Below are positions 1 through 13,900 of a stretch of 64,000 bases of DNA, piece after piece. The first letter of the stretch is position 1; each line of letters begins with the position of its first letter. Under the pieces are notes generated by a model. The model had not been told where the DNA came from and ran no database searches. It was given only the letters and a program-made list of their open reading frames with translations. Location of the stretch: contig RCAB01000014.1 of NCBI GenBank assembly GCA_003640385.1, positions 186,001-250,000 of the forward strand, read 5' to 3'. This stretch comes from Setaria digitata. Taxonomy: Eukaryota; Nematoda; Chromadorea; Rhabditida; Setariidae. The position numbers and the translations under genes were made by a program.

Positions 1-75
1 TAATAACAACGACAGTAATGATAATAATAATAATAACAATAATAATAATGATAATAGTAATAATAATAATAGTAA
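1..75. repeat. TAA/ATA trinucleotide microsatellite
   Basis: Interrupted run of TAA/TAG/CAA triplets at the left edge of the window. It is a simple repeat with no coding signal, and it may continue beyond the window. Confidence 0.9.
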
Positions 76-3000
76 AGTGAGTAATGAGTTATACTACTGC
101 CATACTAGTTTCCAATTTAATGTATACTTTTTAATGCTTTACAGTTTCTAAGTTTTCTTTCCATTTACTTGGGATGGAACAATGTATAACATTCATTACA
201 TGGAAAGCATCAAGTACTCGAAATTTAAACAATAATCTTTGGTATCTTTTGATTTATGAGAAATTCTTTTGAATATTGGATAAAATTTTATTGCACTATA
301 AATTTATGCATGCAAACATGGGAGGAACAATGTATTCAGAATTTAATTCCTTTTTGTTTTATAACAATTTCAAATTTTGACGGATCTTTCTTCTATCGTC
401 ATTTTTTTTCCTAGCTTATATTATGCTATTTTCTCGTATACAACTTTTCAGGCTGTTTAAAAATTCTCGACATTACTGAAAACCGATTTGAAAAGAAGAC
501 GACATTTACATCTGAAATGAGAAATATTTGATTTGAGAGGACTAATGTAGATCGGCCAAAAGCAAGGCAAATAGCAGCAACGTTAATTTAGCCATTCGAA
601 TGATTCCAGGAAAAAGAGACATTTGGAAGTTTGAGAAAGTAAACGGAAAGGAAATGAAAATCTCTTTCTTTCCACCCCTCCCAAAAAAAAAAAAAAATAG
701 ATAAATCGCAATGCCTTAGGCTAAATAAAACTCGCTTCCACATCCTTATCACTTCACTCTGTTTTCCGTTAACCTTTTCTATCAATGAACTTTGAAAATG
801 AAGAAAAAAAAAAGGGAGAAAACTTTTTTATTATCTCATATGGATGAACTTCTTGTTATTCAAACATTGTTTTGCTTTAATTACATCCTCTTTTCTTCTA
901 TAAAAATGTCCGTTTAGTATTAATATTATATAGTTCATGTTCTCATTTTTCTTTCCCTCAGCCCTGAACTTCCCTTTCTGCGTCACTTTCACCTGTCTAA
1001 TAAAAAGTAACTCAAAAAGAATTGGGTCAAAAAAAAAAATGAACCGACTAGATGTAGCCTATTATTATGCCAGCAAACCATAACATCTCATCAATTTATC
1101 ACTTTTTTTTAGCTTCCATACATCACTCATACTGTATGTTTTTCCTTCGGCTACATTCAACTAAACCTATTAATTATAATTAGGAGAAGAATAAATGCTC
1201 AGTTCTCGACCTCTTCATGGCTTTTTTCTCGAAATTATTTTTATTTTTCTTATTCTAAAGATCCTTTTTTCCTCCCAGCAATTTTTCACTATTTACCTAA
1301 GTGAAAAAGATTAAATATCTTCGGCTATTAGTTAGTCCCTTTGTAGTTTCCTCTTATCCCTTTCTCCCTTTCACCTTAGCGTAAGTATCGTTCCTTCTCA
1401 TTCCTCCTGAATGAATTGTTTAAATAGAAAATTATCTTTTCTAAACAACAGCCATTTCATCTTTTTCAATTTTCTTCCTGTTACTGCCCAGAGCGAAGGA
1501 AGTATTAAATTTCGCTTCATTTCGAATCATTGATTTATGCTACATTTCTTCCCTAATTATTTCTCATTTTCCAAAATTTAGCATTTTTAAGAGGCCAGTA
1601 TTTTTAGCTACAATGTGCAAGAAGTGTTTCGACAAAATATACGAGAAAAAATGGAAATTAGAAATTGGAGGAATTTTGCGAAGATGAGAAGAAATCATTT
1701 TATTGAGATAATTTCCATTCCAACAAGCGTAATTTGAAGTTTTTACAAGAAAAAAAAAGAGAAAAGAAAAAATTACGCCTACACGTTCGCAGGAAGAATT
1801 GAGAATGAGTATGAAATCAAGCGAAAGCTTTTCAAATTTAAAATCACATTTTCTTTCAGTTTCTTATTTGACATATGTATGAAAATTGTGATTTTCAGCA
1901 TTTTTTCGTCTTCGATTTCTTCCATCCGTTCGCTTTAAAAGACTTTTCACTCCTCTCAATTGCTGTGTAATGCATTTCAGTTTTGTTTTATTTTTAATGG
2001 CATCACTACTTGCATTGCAAACTTCAACAACAACCTTAGATTTTTAACCTTAGACATAACATCTGACCTTCTTCCTCCTAAACTTTTTATGTTTAGTAGA
2101 CTCGATGTGACTTAAATTATCACAGAAATCTTATGTTAATTATTGTGTTACTTTGATTCGGAAAAACGATTCATTTGAGAAGTTTACAAGAATTTCATTT
2201 TAATCTTTGGAACAAAATTCTAATTTTCAATCTCATAATGGCAGCAGCATTGTATAGTTTGATTGACACTTTTGAAAAAACTATATATATATAGTTTTTT
2301 TATATACTATACATATATATAGCGTGCCAAACGCATCAAATTCAACGAAATCTATATATATATATGTATATGCATAGAGCTCATTGTTTATGGCTAAGAA
2401 GTGTCACCTCTTTTATATTAATGGTAAAACAATCAAGAAAAAAAACTTCCTAAATATGTAATAATCGAGCTTGCTTAGCCATCAGTTCAGTAATAATCGA
2501 ACTTATTTGGCCATCATCTTTTCAAACTTTAATTCATAACGACTATGGATTTTTTATATTTTAAATATTGCATACTGCAAATTGCAAAGTAATAAAATGA
2601 AATAAAATGGGCTAAAATTAAAGCATAAAATAAGCCAAGTTGATATGGCATAAAACGAACTAGAAAGATAATGAGATGAACATAAATGAGAACGAAATGT
2701 AATGAAATGAAATAGAATGAAATAAACTTAAATAATAAAATAGTTATGAAATAGAATGAAATTAAATAAATCATAGCAATTAATGAAATGAAATGTCTCT
2801 TCCTAACTTTTCAACTTTATTCATTGAAGGATTACTTACCATCGTAGTGAATTAAACTTTATTTAATTTACTTTGATTTCTGATTTCTTCTCTCATTTAT
2901 CTTTGGACGGCTTATTTCATCCACACAGCAACTAGGATTACTTGTGTTTCTGAATTAGTTAGTCTGAGATATTGCTTCCTACCTTGCAATCATTAATACT

Positions 3001-4850
3001 AAATTAAGACCAAAAACAACCATTTCCTGGTAGTCAGAAATTCAGACCACTGCATTTACCGCATATTTTTTAAATTAAATCATCTATCCTCAAAGGGTCA
3101 AGAAGAACTTTGCGGAAAAGGTATACTTTATTTAGTGAAGTGTACCTTCGGATAACCTTATGAAAAAAGGTCGAAATTTAAGATCCATTTTTTCTTTATC
3201 CACATGTAGTTGACCTTGACCTTTAAATAGAATGGGAAGTAAAGAGCGTTTAAGATTTTGCTCCTATTTTTTTCATCTTGTCCATTTTGATCATGGCCAG
3301 GATAAATGAAGATTCTTTTAGCGTATCTCTAGTGTAGACCAGTAATAATCTTTGCCAGGGCTTTGGCATCTAGGCTGCCATGCATCACTTAATAGCCTAT
3401 CCATCCGATAGTTAGTGCTAAAAAATGTGATTACTCGTCAAATTAATGCATTATCAAAAAACATTTCTTGGATCTAATGCGTATAAGTCTGTTTCAATTA
3501 ACAATTCAATGCTTTTAGCGAATAGTAATCTAGACTGAGCTAGCTAGAACTATCGGAATCATTCTATTTGTGCCATTCTAATGGTTTAGTTCATTTCAAG
3601 GGCTTTCAGTCTACCTTAGCCTTTAATTTCATAGCACTACACTACTATTTATTGATTCGCTTTCTGACAAGCTTTACATATTCATCCATTCATTCGTCCA
3701 TCATTTCAATTCATTCCATTTCTTTTCACGCTCTTCATTTGGTCAAGACTTTCAACATTTCGTATTAATTTGGCCAAATCATATCTCACCTTCAATTCAT
3801 TCAGCCAATTTTATTGTTTTTCTTACTATTGTTAATTTTAAAATGTCTTTTTTCTTTTAAATTAATCAAGTAGATTAATATAATAATGCTTAGCGCAATT
3901 AGGACAGTATACCTTTCGGCGCTCATGTTACCTCCTTTCCTACCGTAGACGCAAGTATACTGTGCTTCTTTTTCCCATATACATGGGATACTGTACTAAT
4001 TCTGAATGATATTGGCACACTGTACTGATTTGTATAGACACGAGTATGCTGTGCTGTATTAAACCTTACTGTGTTTATTCCTGTTTTATAATGCTTCCTG
4101 GACACTTTTGCCGATGACATTGTTCTTTCTTCTTTTTCAGCCCTAACCAAAATAGTCCTAGCTTGGCTGTGCTCGTGAATAAAGAAAGCTTCGGTTGAAG
4201 GAATGAATTATGAATAAAATTACTGCAAAATTTTTATTACCCCAGCCTAGCCTATCTGTTCTTATTAACAAAGCAGATAATAATCTCATTTCTTTGTCTG
4301 TTCCGATGATCCAAGCACTCACTTTCCATTCTACTTTCTGTAAGTCAAGAAGAAACTCCTAATGACCAGTGACAATGTGTTGTAATGAAGGAAGTAAGGG
4401 CCAAGATATTGTTGCTTAGGAAGCGTTGCGTTTTTCTCATTTCCGTTTTTGCCGCTTTATTTACTTCTTTTTTTCCTTTTTAAAAGGATTTTACTTTCAG
4501 TTTCATGCAAACACTTCCTTAAACAGTCGTTTACAGCAATGTTTCAAATCTCAGTTTAACTGTTCCCGTCAGTGGCATTGAAACGATTTTGGAAATTCAA
4601 AAATTGAAAGAGAAAGATTTCGAACCGATGAATTGAATCATATTCGAGAATCAACAATTCAAACACTATCTCCAACAAGCTGAAATCTATTATTATTACT
4701 TGTCCTAGTCCTTTTCCTGTCAACTATTGCCAAACTTATTACCATTACTAATTTTCAATTGCTAGACTATTTATACCTATATTCAGCTAACTGCTCCAAC
4801 TATAGTTACAATTTGCTGAACTTTTTACTGAACGATCAATTGCTTCTCGA
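76..4850. other. AT-rich region without a supported gene
   Basis: I see no exon with both splice signals and coding-like composition here. It holds a 26-bp perfect palindrome at 2275-2300 and (TA)n patches to about 2365. A GAAAT-type pentamer-rich stretch lies at about 2575-2790, and its complement-type TTCAT-rich stretch at about 3560-3730. A degenerate repeat around 3945-4060 contains a roughly 20-base element, starting at about 3949 and again at about 4036, with three differences. The 3' part may include the promoter of the gene starting at 4851. Confidence 0.6.
2275..2300. repeat. Perfect 26-bp AT palindrome
   Basis: Six A, then CTATATATATATAG, then six T. It is self-complementary over 26 bp and followed by further TA-rich half-palindromes to about 2365. 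It could extrude as a cruciform, and no gene association is visible. Confidence 0.9.
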
Positions 4851-4954
4851 ATGGCTGCTGATAATCAGGCAGCATCACCACGTACAACAACCGTTACAAC
4901 AACTAAATTTACACTGGCAAATTTAAACGAAACACGAACAGCCAACCACAAAAG
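4851..4954 (+). CDS. Candidate first exon of the CaaX-protein gene
   Basis: ATG at 4851 opens a Thr-rich stretch (MAADNQAASPRTTT...) that ends NHK plus two bases at a GTTAAC donor. Base composition and codon use stand out from the surrounding AT-rich DNA. It ends in phase 2, which is exactly what the exon at 13202 needs to form an Arg codon. It could instead be the first exon of another transcript. Confidence 0.5.
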
Positions 4955-7900
4955 GTTAACCTTGTCTTCTTTATGCCGTAACCAATATAAATCACTGGAA
5001 AAAAAACAAATTTAAGATGGAAAAGTGGCTTAGGTCGAGAAGATTTGCATTAAGTATGATTAGATATTGATGAGAAGATGTTAATCGTTTAAATGCTCCT
5101 GGGCTGAATCACATTAAGAAGCCTGAACTTCATTTGCTTCCATTAAAACAGCCGCAAAAACAGTATCCTTTCTTTCTTGAGACTAAGCACCTTAGTATAT
5201 AGTATCAGTTGCATTTAGGTTCTTAAGATAACATTTCTGATTGATTTCTGTCTAATATAACTGATTCATTGAATGTATATTCGACACATGCGACAGTGAC
5301 ATTCTTAGTGTCGTCCGTCCTGAATGATGTCCTCAAATGACCTCTTCTCGTCCTCTGTTTTCCCTCATTTGTCAACCTGTCACTGTATTCATCTTCTCTT
5401 CCATGTACCCTTCACGCTCCATTCTCCCACATTTTTGACTGTCACTTTTGATTCTTTCATTAGTTCATCTTATTTCATCCAAATGGAACAACTCACCTGC
5501 AGTCAGTCCTAAACTTATTCATCTCTCACATACCTCGTAACAGCACTTTCTCAAACTTATTCATCCCTCAGATATTCCAGACCCATATTCCCCAGATACC
5601 TCATTACAGCACATTCTCGAACCCATTCGTCCCTCAGATAGTACATTCTCGAACCCATTTATTTCTCAGATACTTTATAATACACATTTTCGAACTCAAC
5701 GTCCTTCGGATACCTCATAATCGCATCTTTTTTCATCCTCCTCTTCTTGTCTGCTGCACATTTTATGATCCTTACCAATTCAATTCTAATTTTCTTCGCT
5801 CTCCCTAGCCAAAACCATACATATAAACATGCTGTTAGCCATCTACTCAAACATGTTAGCAGACCTACAACCGGAAAAACGGAATAAACACACGTGTATG
5901 TTCAGAAATTACAAATATGAGAGCAGATTTACATCCAGACAAACGGACATATTAACTTTAACTAATGCGGAACATGAAGAGTCAAGCTGATTAAATGTAG
6001 TCATCAGTTAGTGCACATTTATTCATTATCCTCTTATGCTAATTGGCGAAATAAATGGATTTGTTTCGGATTCCGTTCATGTAAATATACATTCTTATAA
6101 GCTTAATATTATTTGAATTACTTCTTAACTTGAGTAATATATGCTAAGTTGAGGTTAGGACGAAAAAAACCTTTATTGGGAATTTTGGGACTGCTACTTC
6201 GTTTCCTTATTAGTAATTAATTAATTTTTTAGTTGTGCTTTTTAAACTGCCAAGTTTATCCTAGCATTATTAATATATCCCATTCTAACCCTTAACTACA
6301 AAAAGAAGTTGCATTGGCAAGAAATTTTTCCAAAACATACAATTTCAACCATCTCGAATCTTGACAACTTCTCGGTTGTTAATTTGAACTCCGTCTAAGC
6401 TACCTATCATTATTAGTTGTGTTTCTTAGACTGCTAAGTTTATCCTAGCTTGCTGGTTTCATGATATTCCTTTTTTTTTTTTGCCGAACAGAATTGTTAA
6501 CTCTTTCACAGATTCACTTCCCATAAATAGCACTTCTAGTACTTTATTTGTACCAACGAAACATTTCATACGTAATAATTAAAACATTAATTTAATGTCA
6601 ACTTGAGCTGCTAATTACATTGCGTATTGTAAAGCACGAATTTCGTACAACCACATAGGAAACTGGACAACAATTTAGCCACAGAAGCGATATTTTCCTT
6701 TTCGAGATCATGAAATTTAAAAAAAAAGAAAGAGGAAAAAAGGAACAACATATATGCAATAAATGTTATCAAAAATTACCACTGAGGACTTAAATGTAAG
6801 GAAAACTTGAAATTGCTGACAAATTCATTTATATTTAAATGCATTTCATTTTGACAAACAAATTTTTTTCTGCACGGTGCGAAAATTAAAAGTGTAAATA
6901 GCCTTAGGGTGAATTTGAAAAAAATAAACACAACCTGAAATAGACCTGACGGCTCACAGAAGGAAATAGTTTTTGTCATCCATTACGGCTATTTTTTTTT
7001 ACTTGAAAAATACAATTTTTCAGTATTTTTTCCATTATCTCTAAGTTCAGTAGAAATGGCTCTAAGACTGGGCTACAAATACGGACTATAAAGTTTAGCT
7101 TACTTAAATTACTATGCGTCCAACCACCGAAACTTCCTATCTTACGATAGCTTACTTAAAAGGAACTCTAGAGGAAGAGCGCTTGATAACAGGTTGTGGT
7201 ACTTTAGTGCTTTCAGAAAAGAGAAAGAAGGGTTTTCTTCTGAAACTCTTCATGGCGTACAAATTCTTGAAGTTTGCAAAATGATCCATTTATCTTGTTG
7301 GAGATTAAACAGGTTTGATTGTAACAAGAAAGTTACTGACTGATTCTTTCCTAAGGTATCGACTGAACTACTACTTTCCCTTCGGAAATCAATTTTATAT
7401 TTAGTTCATAAAATTTCATATTTTCATTTAGCACGAAATTCTGATCGATAGTTTCAAATTGAAAACAAATCAATCGATAAGACTTTGAGAATTTGTTTGC
7501 CTTGGTGCTGTCTACTTATGGCATCTGTCAGATGATATTATTTTTCCAATATTTGTGATTTAATGTGTCACCCAAGAAAGGTACGAGGGACGGCTGTTAC
7601 CTTACCTTTACAATAGATCCCCCATCTGCACTCCATTTTCCTCTCCTCTAAAAGATTGCAGTTGTTTCAGTCGAGAATCTCGACTCGAACAGTAAATAAT
7701 CTTCTTTATTGCCATCATTAAACATCATCCAACATTCCATTGTTTATTGACCTCAATGCAAACAGATTCGATTTTCAATCATTTGAAGATATAAAATAAT
7801 TTCATTAATTTGTAACAGTTCTCATTTCGACGAGAAACAATTCTCATTAATTGGCTACTTGTAAATAGACAGGAGTTAAACAATTTCAAGAGTTTAGTTT

Positions 7901-10900
7901 TTTAACTCAATTTCTATTTAGTCAAAGTTTCTTTTCAAATTATTGCAATTTATAAATTGTGTTATCGATCATTCTGATTAGCAAGTTTGTTACTTGTTGT
8001 CAAATCATTTCATATAATTCCTTCCACTTCCATAAACTTATTTGTTTACACATACCAAATGTTATGTTTCCAAAAATTTTTGTTCACTCTAATTGAGGAA
8101 AAATTCCCATAAAATTAATTAATTAATTACTCAGCGCACTTTGCTTCGACTATAAAATTTTAATTCCTGGAAAAAAGAATTAATTTGTTGTATAGAAATG
8201 AATTTTGTGGGAAATAAGCAATAAGTATTTGCTAGCAGCAATGCTATGCAACAACTTTCATTATCCTTCAATGGAAGATTGATTTCTCTTCGTTCATTTA
8301 ATTATTCTCATCTCTGCTCGAAAAGCCGAAAATATCAAGCCAAGCCAAAGGTTTTAATCCTTTCATTCGACCATCGGCTACCACTACCACTGGCTACTAT
8401 AGTTAAGACTTATTAGATCATCGATAAGGCCAGAAAATGGTCGGACATTATTCATAGCATATGTTCAATTTGCATAAACTTGTCTTTTGTTGTTCTATTC
8501 TTCCATTCATCAGATACTGTTTAGCAGCTCTCTCAGCAAAACATCTGAGATTTTCTGGCCGACTGAAGGTCTCTCATCGTTTCACCTGTAACTTGCAGGA
8601 CATGGAAGAAATTTCCCCTGTACTTGGCTTTATTCGTTTGTTCAATTTGAAATAGTTTCAACTGTAATCTGCCGTTCAGTTGCTAATTTTGTTTATTTTC
8701 AACCAATTATCATTTCCAGTCAATCAATCAGTCACTAGATCAGTCCTAATTCTCAGTGTATAATGGTATTTATACTGAAATCGTTATGTTTAGGTTGCAT
8801 TTCCCTCACTCGACATCCACTCAGATTTCGCGCACCGCTAGTAATCATCAATAAAAGACTCCGACAGATACACCTAATAGATTAAATTCTAGGGTAAAAA
8901 GAGAAGAGAAAGGAGGGGTAGTATAGACTGGACTATTGCCTAGTCGATATATTTTGTGATAGCTAGTCCTGATGATCAGCTGGTCAACCACTCCATTAAC
9001 CAGTGTCCACTAAGCTGTCCCTCCTCCACTCCTTACTACATCAAATTGCTTTTCAGTTCGCCCCAATTAACTCCGTGTAATTTTCATCAGCCAATTCACA
9101 ATGCACCATAATGAGACTTTTAATTATCCATTTTAATTAAAAACTTCAGTTGTTTATTCAGGTCATGATTAAATTTTTTTTTTTAACATTTCAGTTATAC
9201 GGTTGTTCATGATAAAATAAATTAATTTAGAATATAATTTCGTTCCTAATTGTTTCGTTCTACACTCTCTGTTTTATTTTTCTTATCTCCTAATAAATGA
9301 TCAGTAAATTATATGGAGCGCTTAACAAAAATGCAGAAAGTAATGGATTAATAATTATGATATATCTTATGATAAATATCAAGCCATTGTTATGGAATAC
9401 TTCACTTTTGTGCATCACTGCTTGATTCTTTGGATGATATTTGTTCAAGTTTACTTATCAGTGCAACTGATAGTCTTTTTTATACTTGGAAAGAAAAAAA
9501 TTAAATTAGTTTGTACGATTTCTTTCGACTAAATTGCTCTTCCATTTCATTCATTTCCCAGAACCGTCCATTTCATCCGATATTTTTCGTCTTCCCACTT
9601 GTTATCATCCATTTTGTGCAGTAATTAATTTTAGCTGATATTGTTGAGAGATATCAGGTAAGTTCAACTAATTAACCATGAAGTTTCCAGGACTAATGGA
9701 TTTATGTCCGAATGTTTATTCATTTGAGGGATTGAAACAACCTTTTGAAGAAAATAAAGTTTTATCAGTTAAAATTCGAAATGTCATCAATTTCCTATAT
9801 AGTCGAAAATAATTCAGTAATGAGGGAGTGAAATCGATGAGTGATTTCCCATTCATATTTTAATTTCGTTCATTTGCGAACACTGCTCATACTAAATAAC
9901 TACTACGGCTATTTTTATAATTAATTAGTTGAATAAATGAATAAATATTTGCTGGAAAGCTCATAAACGTTGTATGTGAAGCTACAATGTCATTATATTA
10001 TTTATTATTTGTTGCGATAATTATTTGTTATTCATTATCGTTAATTACTTATTACATTTTTGTCTTTATTATATTATTTACTACCATTAGCTAATGAATT
10101 AATTTTTACTTCTATGAGCTGCGATACACTTTACAGACAAACGCAGAAATATTTATTGCTCAAAATTAGGAATAGAAAATAAATGAAGGTATATTGTTTC
10201 CTTGCAGTAATTCCACCAATTTTCATGTCCACTCTCTTCCAATTAATGCAAAAATTAGCATATTACCTGCTTCATTACCACATATAACCTGTGCCAGTGA
10301 TTGATTACTTACCAGTTAGGTACATCGTTACATTCTCTCTTTATACCTGGCGATGATGTGTTTAATACTGAATCGATAGTTCGGTAGTGGAAATAATTGA
10401 ATCTGAAATTAAAAATAAGTTAGTTACTGACTGGATATGTCGTTACATTTTCACTCTGCTCCTGCTGTTTACGTACGTCCGTGATCTGTTTAAACAAACT
10501 TAATCGATAATTAAATGGTTGAAATAATTGAATGTAAAGCTGCTAGTAAGTCATCATTGAACTGAAACAAAATTATCATACATTCGCCATCCAGCTCCAT
10601 CATTCTTTCTGATTAATACTCCTCTCAGCGATAGTTTGCTTGCTTCGCTTCACAGTCGATATGATGATTATTATGATGAAACTTACCATGGCAACCTGTC
10701 TACACGACTAAGTTTATTTTATCTGTTAGTTTGCCTAATTGTAATTGTTTTCCATTAACTCATTCAAAACTACTCTGAGAGGAGTAGAAGGAAATGAGTA
10801 ATGATGACTGTTTGCTTCTAACAAATAATTAGCGAGCAACTTTTAGTTTCTATGATAATTTTGCAGTTCTTTCTCTGCTTTCTCAAACTTTCCAAATTAA

Positions 10901-13900
10901 TTAACTATTCAAATTTGGACAGTATTTTCCTTCAGTTAGAATTTTCCCATTTCATTTCGAAGATAAAAATCTAGGAAGAAAGTCTCGTGATGAATAGTTT
11001 GTTTCTTTTCTTCTTTACAATTAACGGAACTGTTTTAATTTGTTCCGGTCGTCGACAAATTAGGCCATAGATCGTGAAACTTTTTCATTTTAGTCTTTTT
11101 TTTTCCATCTTTTTCCTGGTTTATTTGATATGTGTTTCGTTTTTGCTCGAGAACGCTCGATAGAACGAGACTATCAGAATTCCCGAATTAAGCTAACTCA
11201 TTTTTCATCTCTTCCGGATCGGTAATCACAAAACGTTTGCTTATTTAGAATGCTAATTGACTATTCAAAATCTAATAACGATTTTGTTGATGTTTGTTGA
11301 ATTTTTGCAATAAATCGCTTCAAAATTGAACGAAAGAATTCCAATGAAACAAAAATAATTACTTATGAAGCATGCAAAGAATAGTGAAAATGACATCACT
11401 GCAACAATCATAATGACTTTTGAAACTCTCGGATAAGTAATCGTCTAATCTATAAATTTGAAATTAGATTAATTGCGAATTCAAGCCTTTTCTTTCAATT
11501 TTAATTTCAGATTCAATTGAATTCATGTTAGAAATTAATGAAAAATACAGCCAACTGTCCTCTTTCATCAATGATGACAGTTTTTGGCATATTCGGCCTC
11601 AAGTCCTTCTCCGTCATATCCGACTTAGTAGATCAGTTCGGATGAAGTGATAATGCGATACACAGCCCGGCAATCAGTTTAGTCATCGAAATCCTTCTGA
11701 TTCATTCTGGTCATCCATCAGCCGGAGATAATTTATTAGTGTAAATTTCAGAAATTTACTGACGACCGGTCTCCGTTTTATGTTTCCGTCAATTATCAGA
11801 AAGTGATAACCAACGATGAATGAAAATTAATTAAGGGATATTGAAAATTTCATTGGGATGTTGTAGGATAACGGGAAGTTATATTGCATCCTCTAAGGAA
11901 ACTTTTATTAGAAATTCTATCATCAATGCATAGCTTTTCATTTTATTAAATGGAAGTACTTTTCTCAGATTCCGCAAAAAGTCCAAAACTTTTGAAGTTA
12001 GCAACAGTTTTACTGCTCTCAACGTCAGCTATTGTCTGATAAATAGTTGAGCGCTAAATTAATTAATCAATTTCTTGGACAAATCCAGTCTTAGTGTTTT
12101 TTATGAGGAAAAATTAATTCAGGTGAATTATATTTGATAACATGACGCCCATCATTCACTATGGATTTCAGTTTTGATTATTGATATTTATTAATAATGA
12201 CAATATTTTTTTATTAGAGTAGTTTTTTTTTTAATTATTAATTAACTCTTTATAACAAATTTTATAGAAACCTTGCTTCACTTCTCATTATTTTTTTTAG
12301 CCCGTTACTAATTCACAATATTTAAAGATATATGTTGATCGACTCCAAATTTTTCCTACAATTAAAAAGATGTCATTAATTCAATTACTCTTATTAGGCA
12401 TGTATATTTTCAATTTAAATCGATGTCCATAAAGCTATTCGATTTATTTCGGACCATAAATAATTCACTCTCTCGGCATACATTTTAATTCAATTTAATT
12501 TCATTTCAATTTTCTCATCCTACATACTCGAGATCCCTTCCGCCTTCTTTCCATCAGCAATACTCAAAATGTACTCTCTTTTTTTGCCATCCTCGTGAAA
12601 TTTGATACGTTTTTAAACTTCAGTATCTAAACTTTTAGCTGCAAACATTGACTATCAGTAAATTCTACCAAAATAACGGTCGTGTTGGCGATTATTCATC
12701 ATGCACAAATTGTTTGGTCGTTTCGGGAAGAAAAAGCTTAAAAAGTACCATCATCATTTATCATCATAATACTTTCTTAATTAAGCCTTCTAATTGAAAG
12801 AAAAAAAAAACAACATTTAATTATTTCACTACCTTCACTTAGTTATGTGTTTTTTATTTTGTTCCAAAAATAGCAAATAGAAAGAAAAAATATTTACCAA
12901 AAAATCTTAAGACTTCCACTGTAAATATGAATTGTTGTCAGTAGCACTGATAAATATGCAAATTACTTCGAGATTATTCTCGAAGTAATTTGCATCAACA
13001 CATATTCTCACTTCGAATTATATAGAATTATGCATATTGCCAAAGCATTACTGCCTGATGGTTCGTGCTTACATCAATTCATTCCGAAGGTTCCCCTTTT
13101 TTGTATTTTTAATTGGATGGAGTTAATTAATTTGAATGGTGGGTTAAATTTTTGAATACGAAATTTAAAAGTTCTCGAATTAACATTTTTGATCGTTTCA
13201 GAGTTTCATTCGATGAACAACGGTTGAAAACATTTGTTTACGACAAAGATACCGCTGATGGTTCATCAGAAATTTTACACATTAAATCGCCTTTTACGAA
13301 GTTAGTTTTCTGTTCATTGGTATTATCAGTAGTGCACTTATCATTAGTTAAGATTAGCTAATTGTTAATTAATTAGTGATATTATATAAAAATTCTCCTC
13401 ATTTGATTTCCACTTTTTTTTATCCAACTGTTCGATCAAAGTTACAAATGAATGATTCAAAAATGTTCTTTAAATTGGAATGCATTAATTCATACTTCCT
13501 TTTTCATTCCCACATGTCTTCTTACCTCCTTAAAAACGTCTGTTATTCCAGTCCTTGAACTGCTTGCTCATTATTTAATCTAGTTTATATCTTTTTCGGC
13601 TTAATTAAAACACCTGTAATTTGTGTTACCTGCTCCTTATAGTATGTTCAGTTAAAGTTCAGGAAAAATGGGCTTATTTTAGGGAAAAGGGAAATGGATG
13701 AATTTTGATTTTTTTTAAACGAATTTTAAGAAGTGATCACATTAACAGTTACAAAGTTCACTTCATTAATTTTCTAATTAATCCAGTACCGACTTTGGCT
13801 CAGAAAGAAGAAAAATTTTGACTTTTATTTAAAAACTTCTATAAGACCAGTATATAATATCAACTAAAGTTATCATGCTTGTTATGTCGTTATCACATTA

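Larger units (their letters stand above)
4955..13201. other. Intron 1 of the CaaX-protein gene, 8.2 kb
   Basis: AT-rich sequence with short ORFs only and no exon I can support. It contains the degenerate tandem repeat at 5505-5730 and the perfect hairpin at 12956-12995. The rest looks like ordinary intronic DNA. Confidence 0.5.

Noticed and set aside
2529..2774. 81-codon hydrophobic minus-strand ORF
   Set aside because: Derived from GAAAT-type pentamer repeats; no splice signals.
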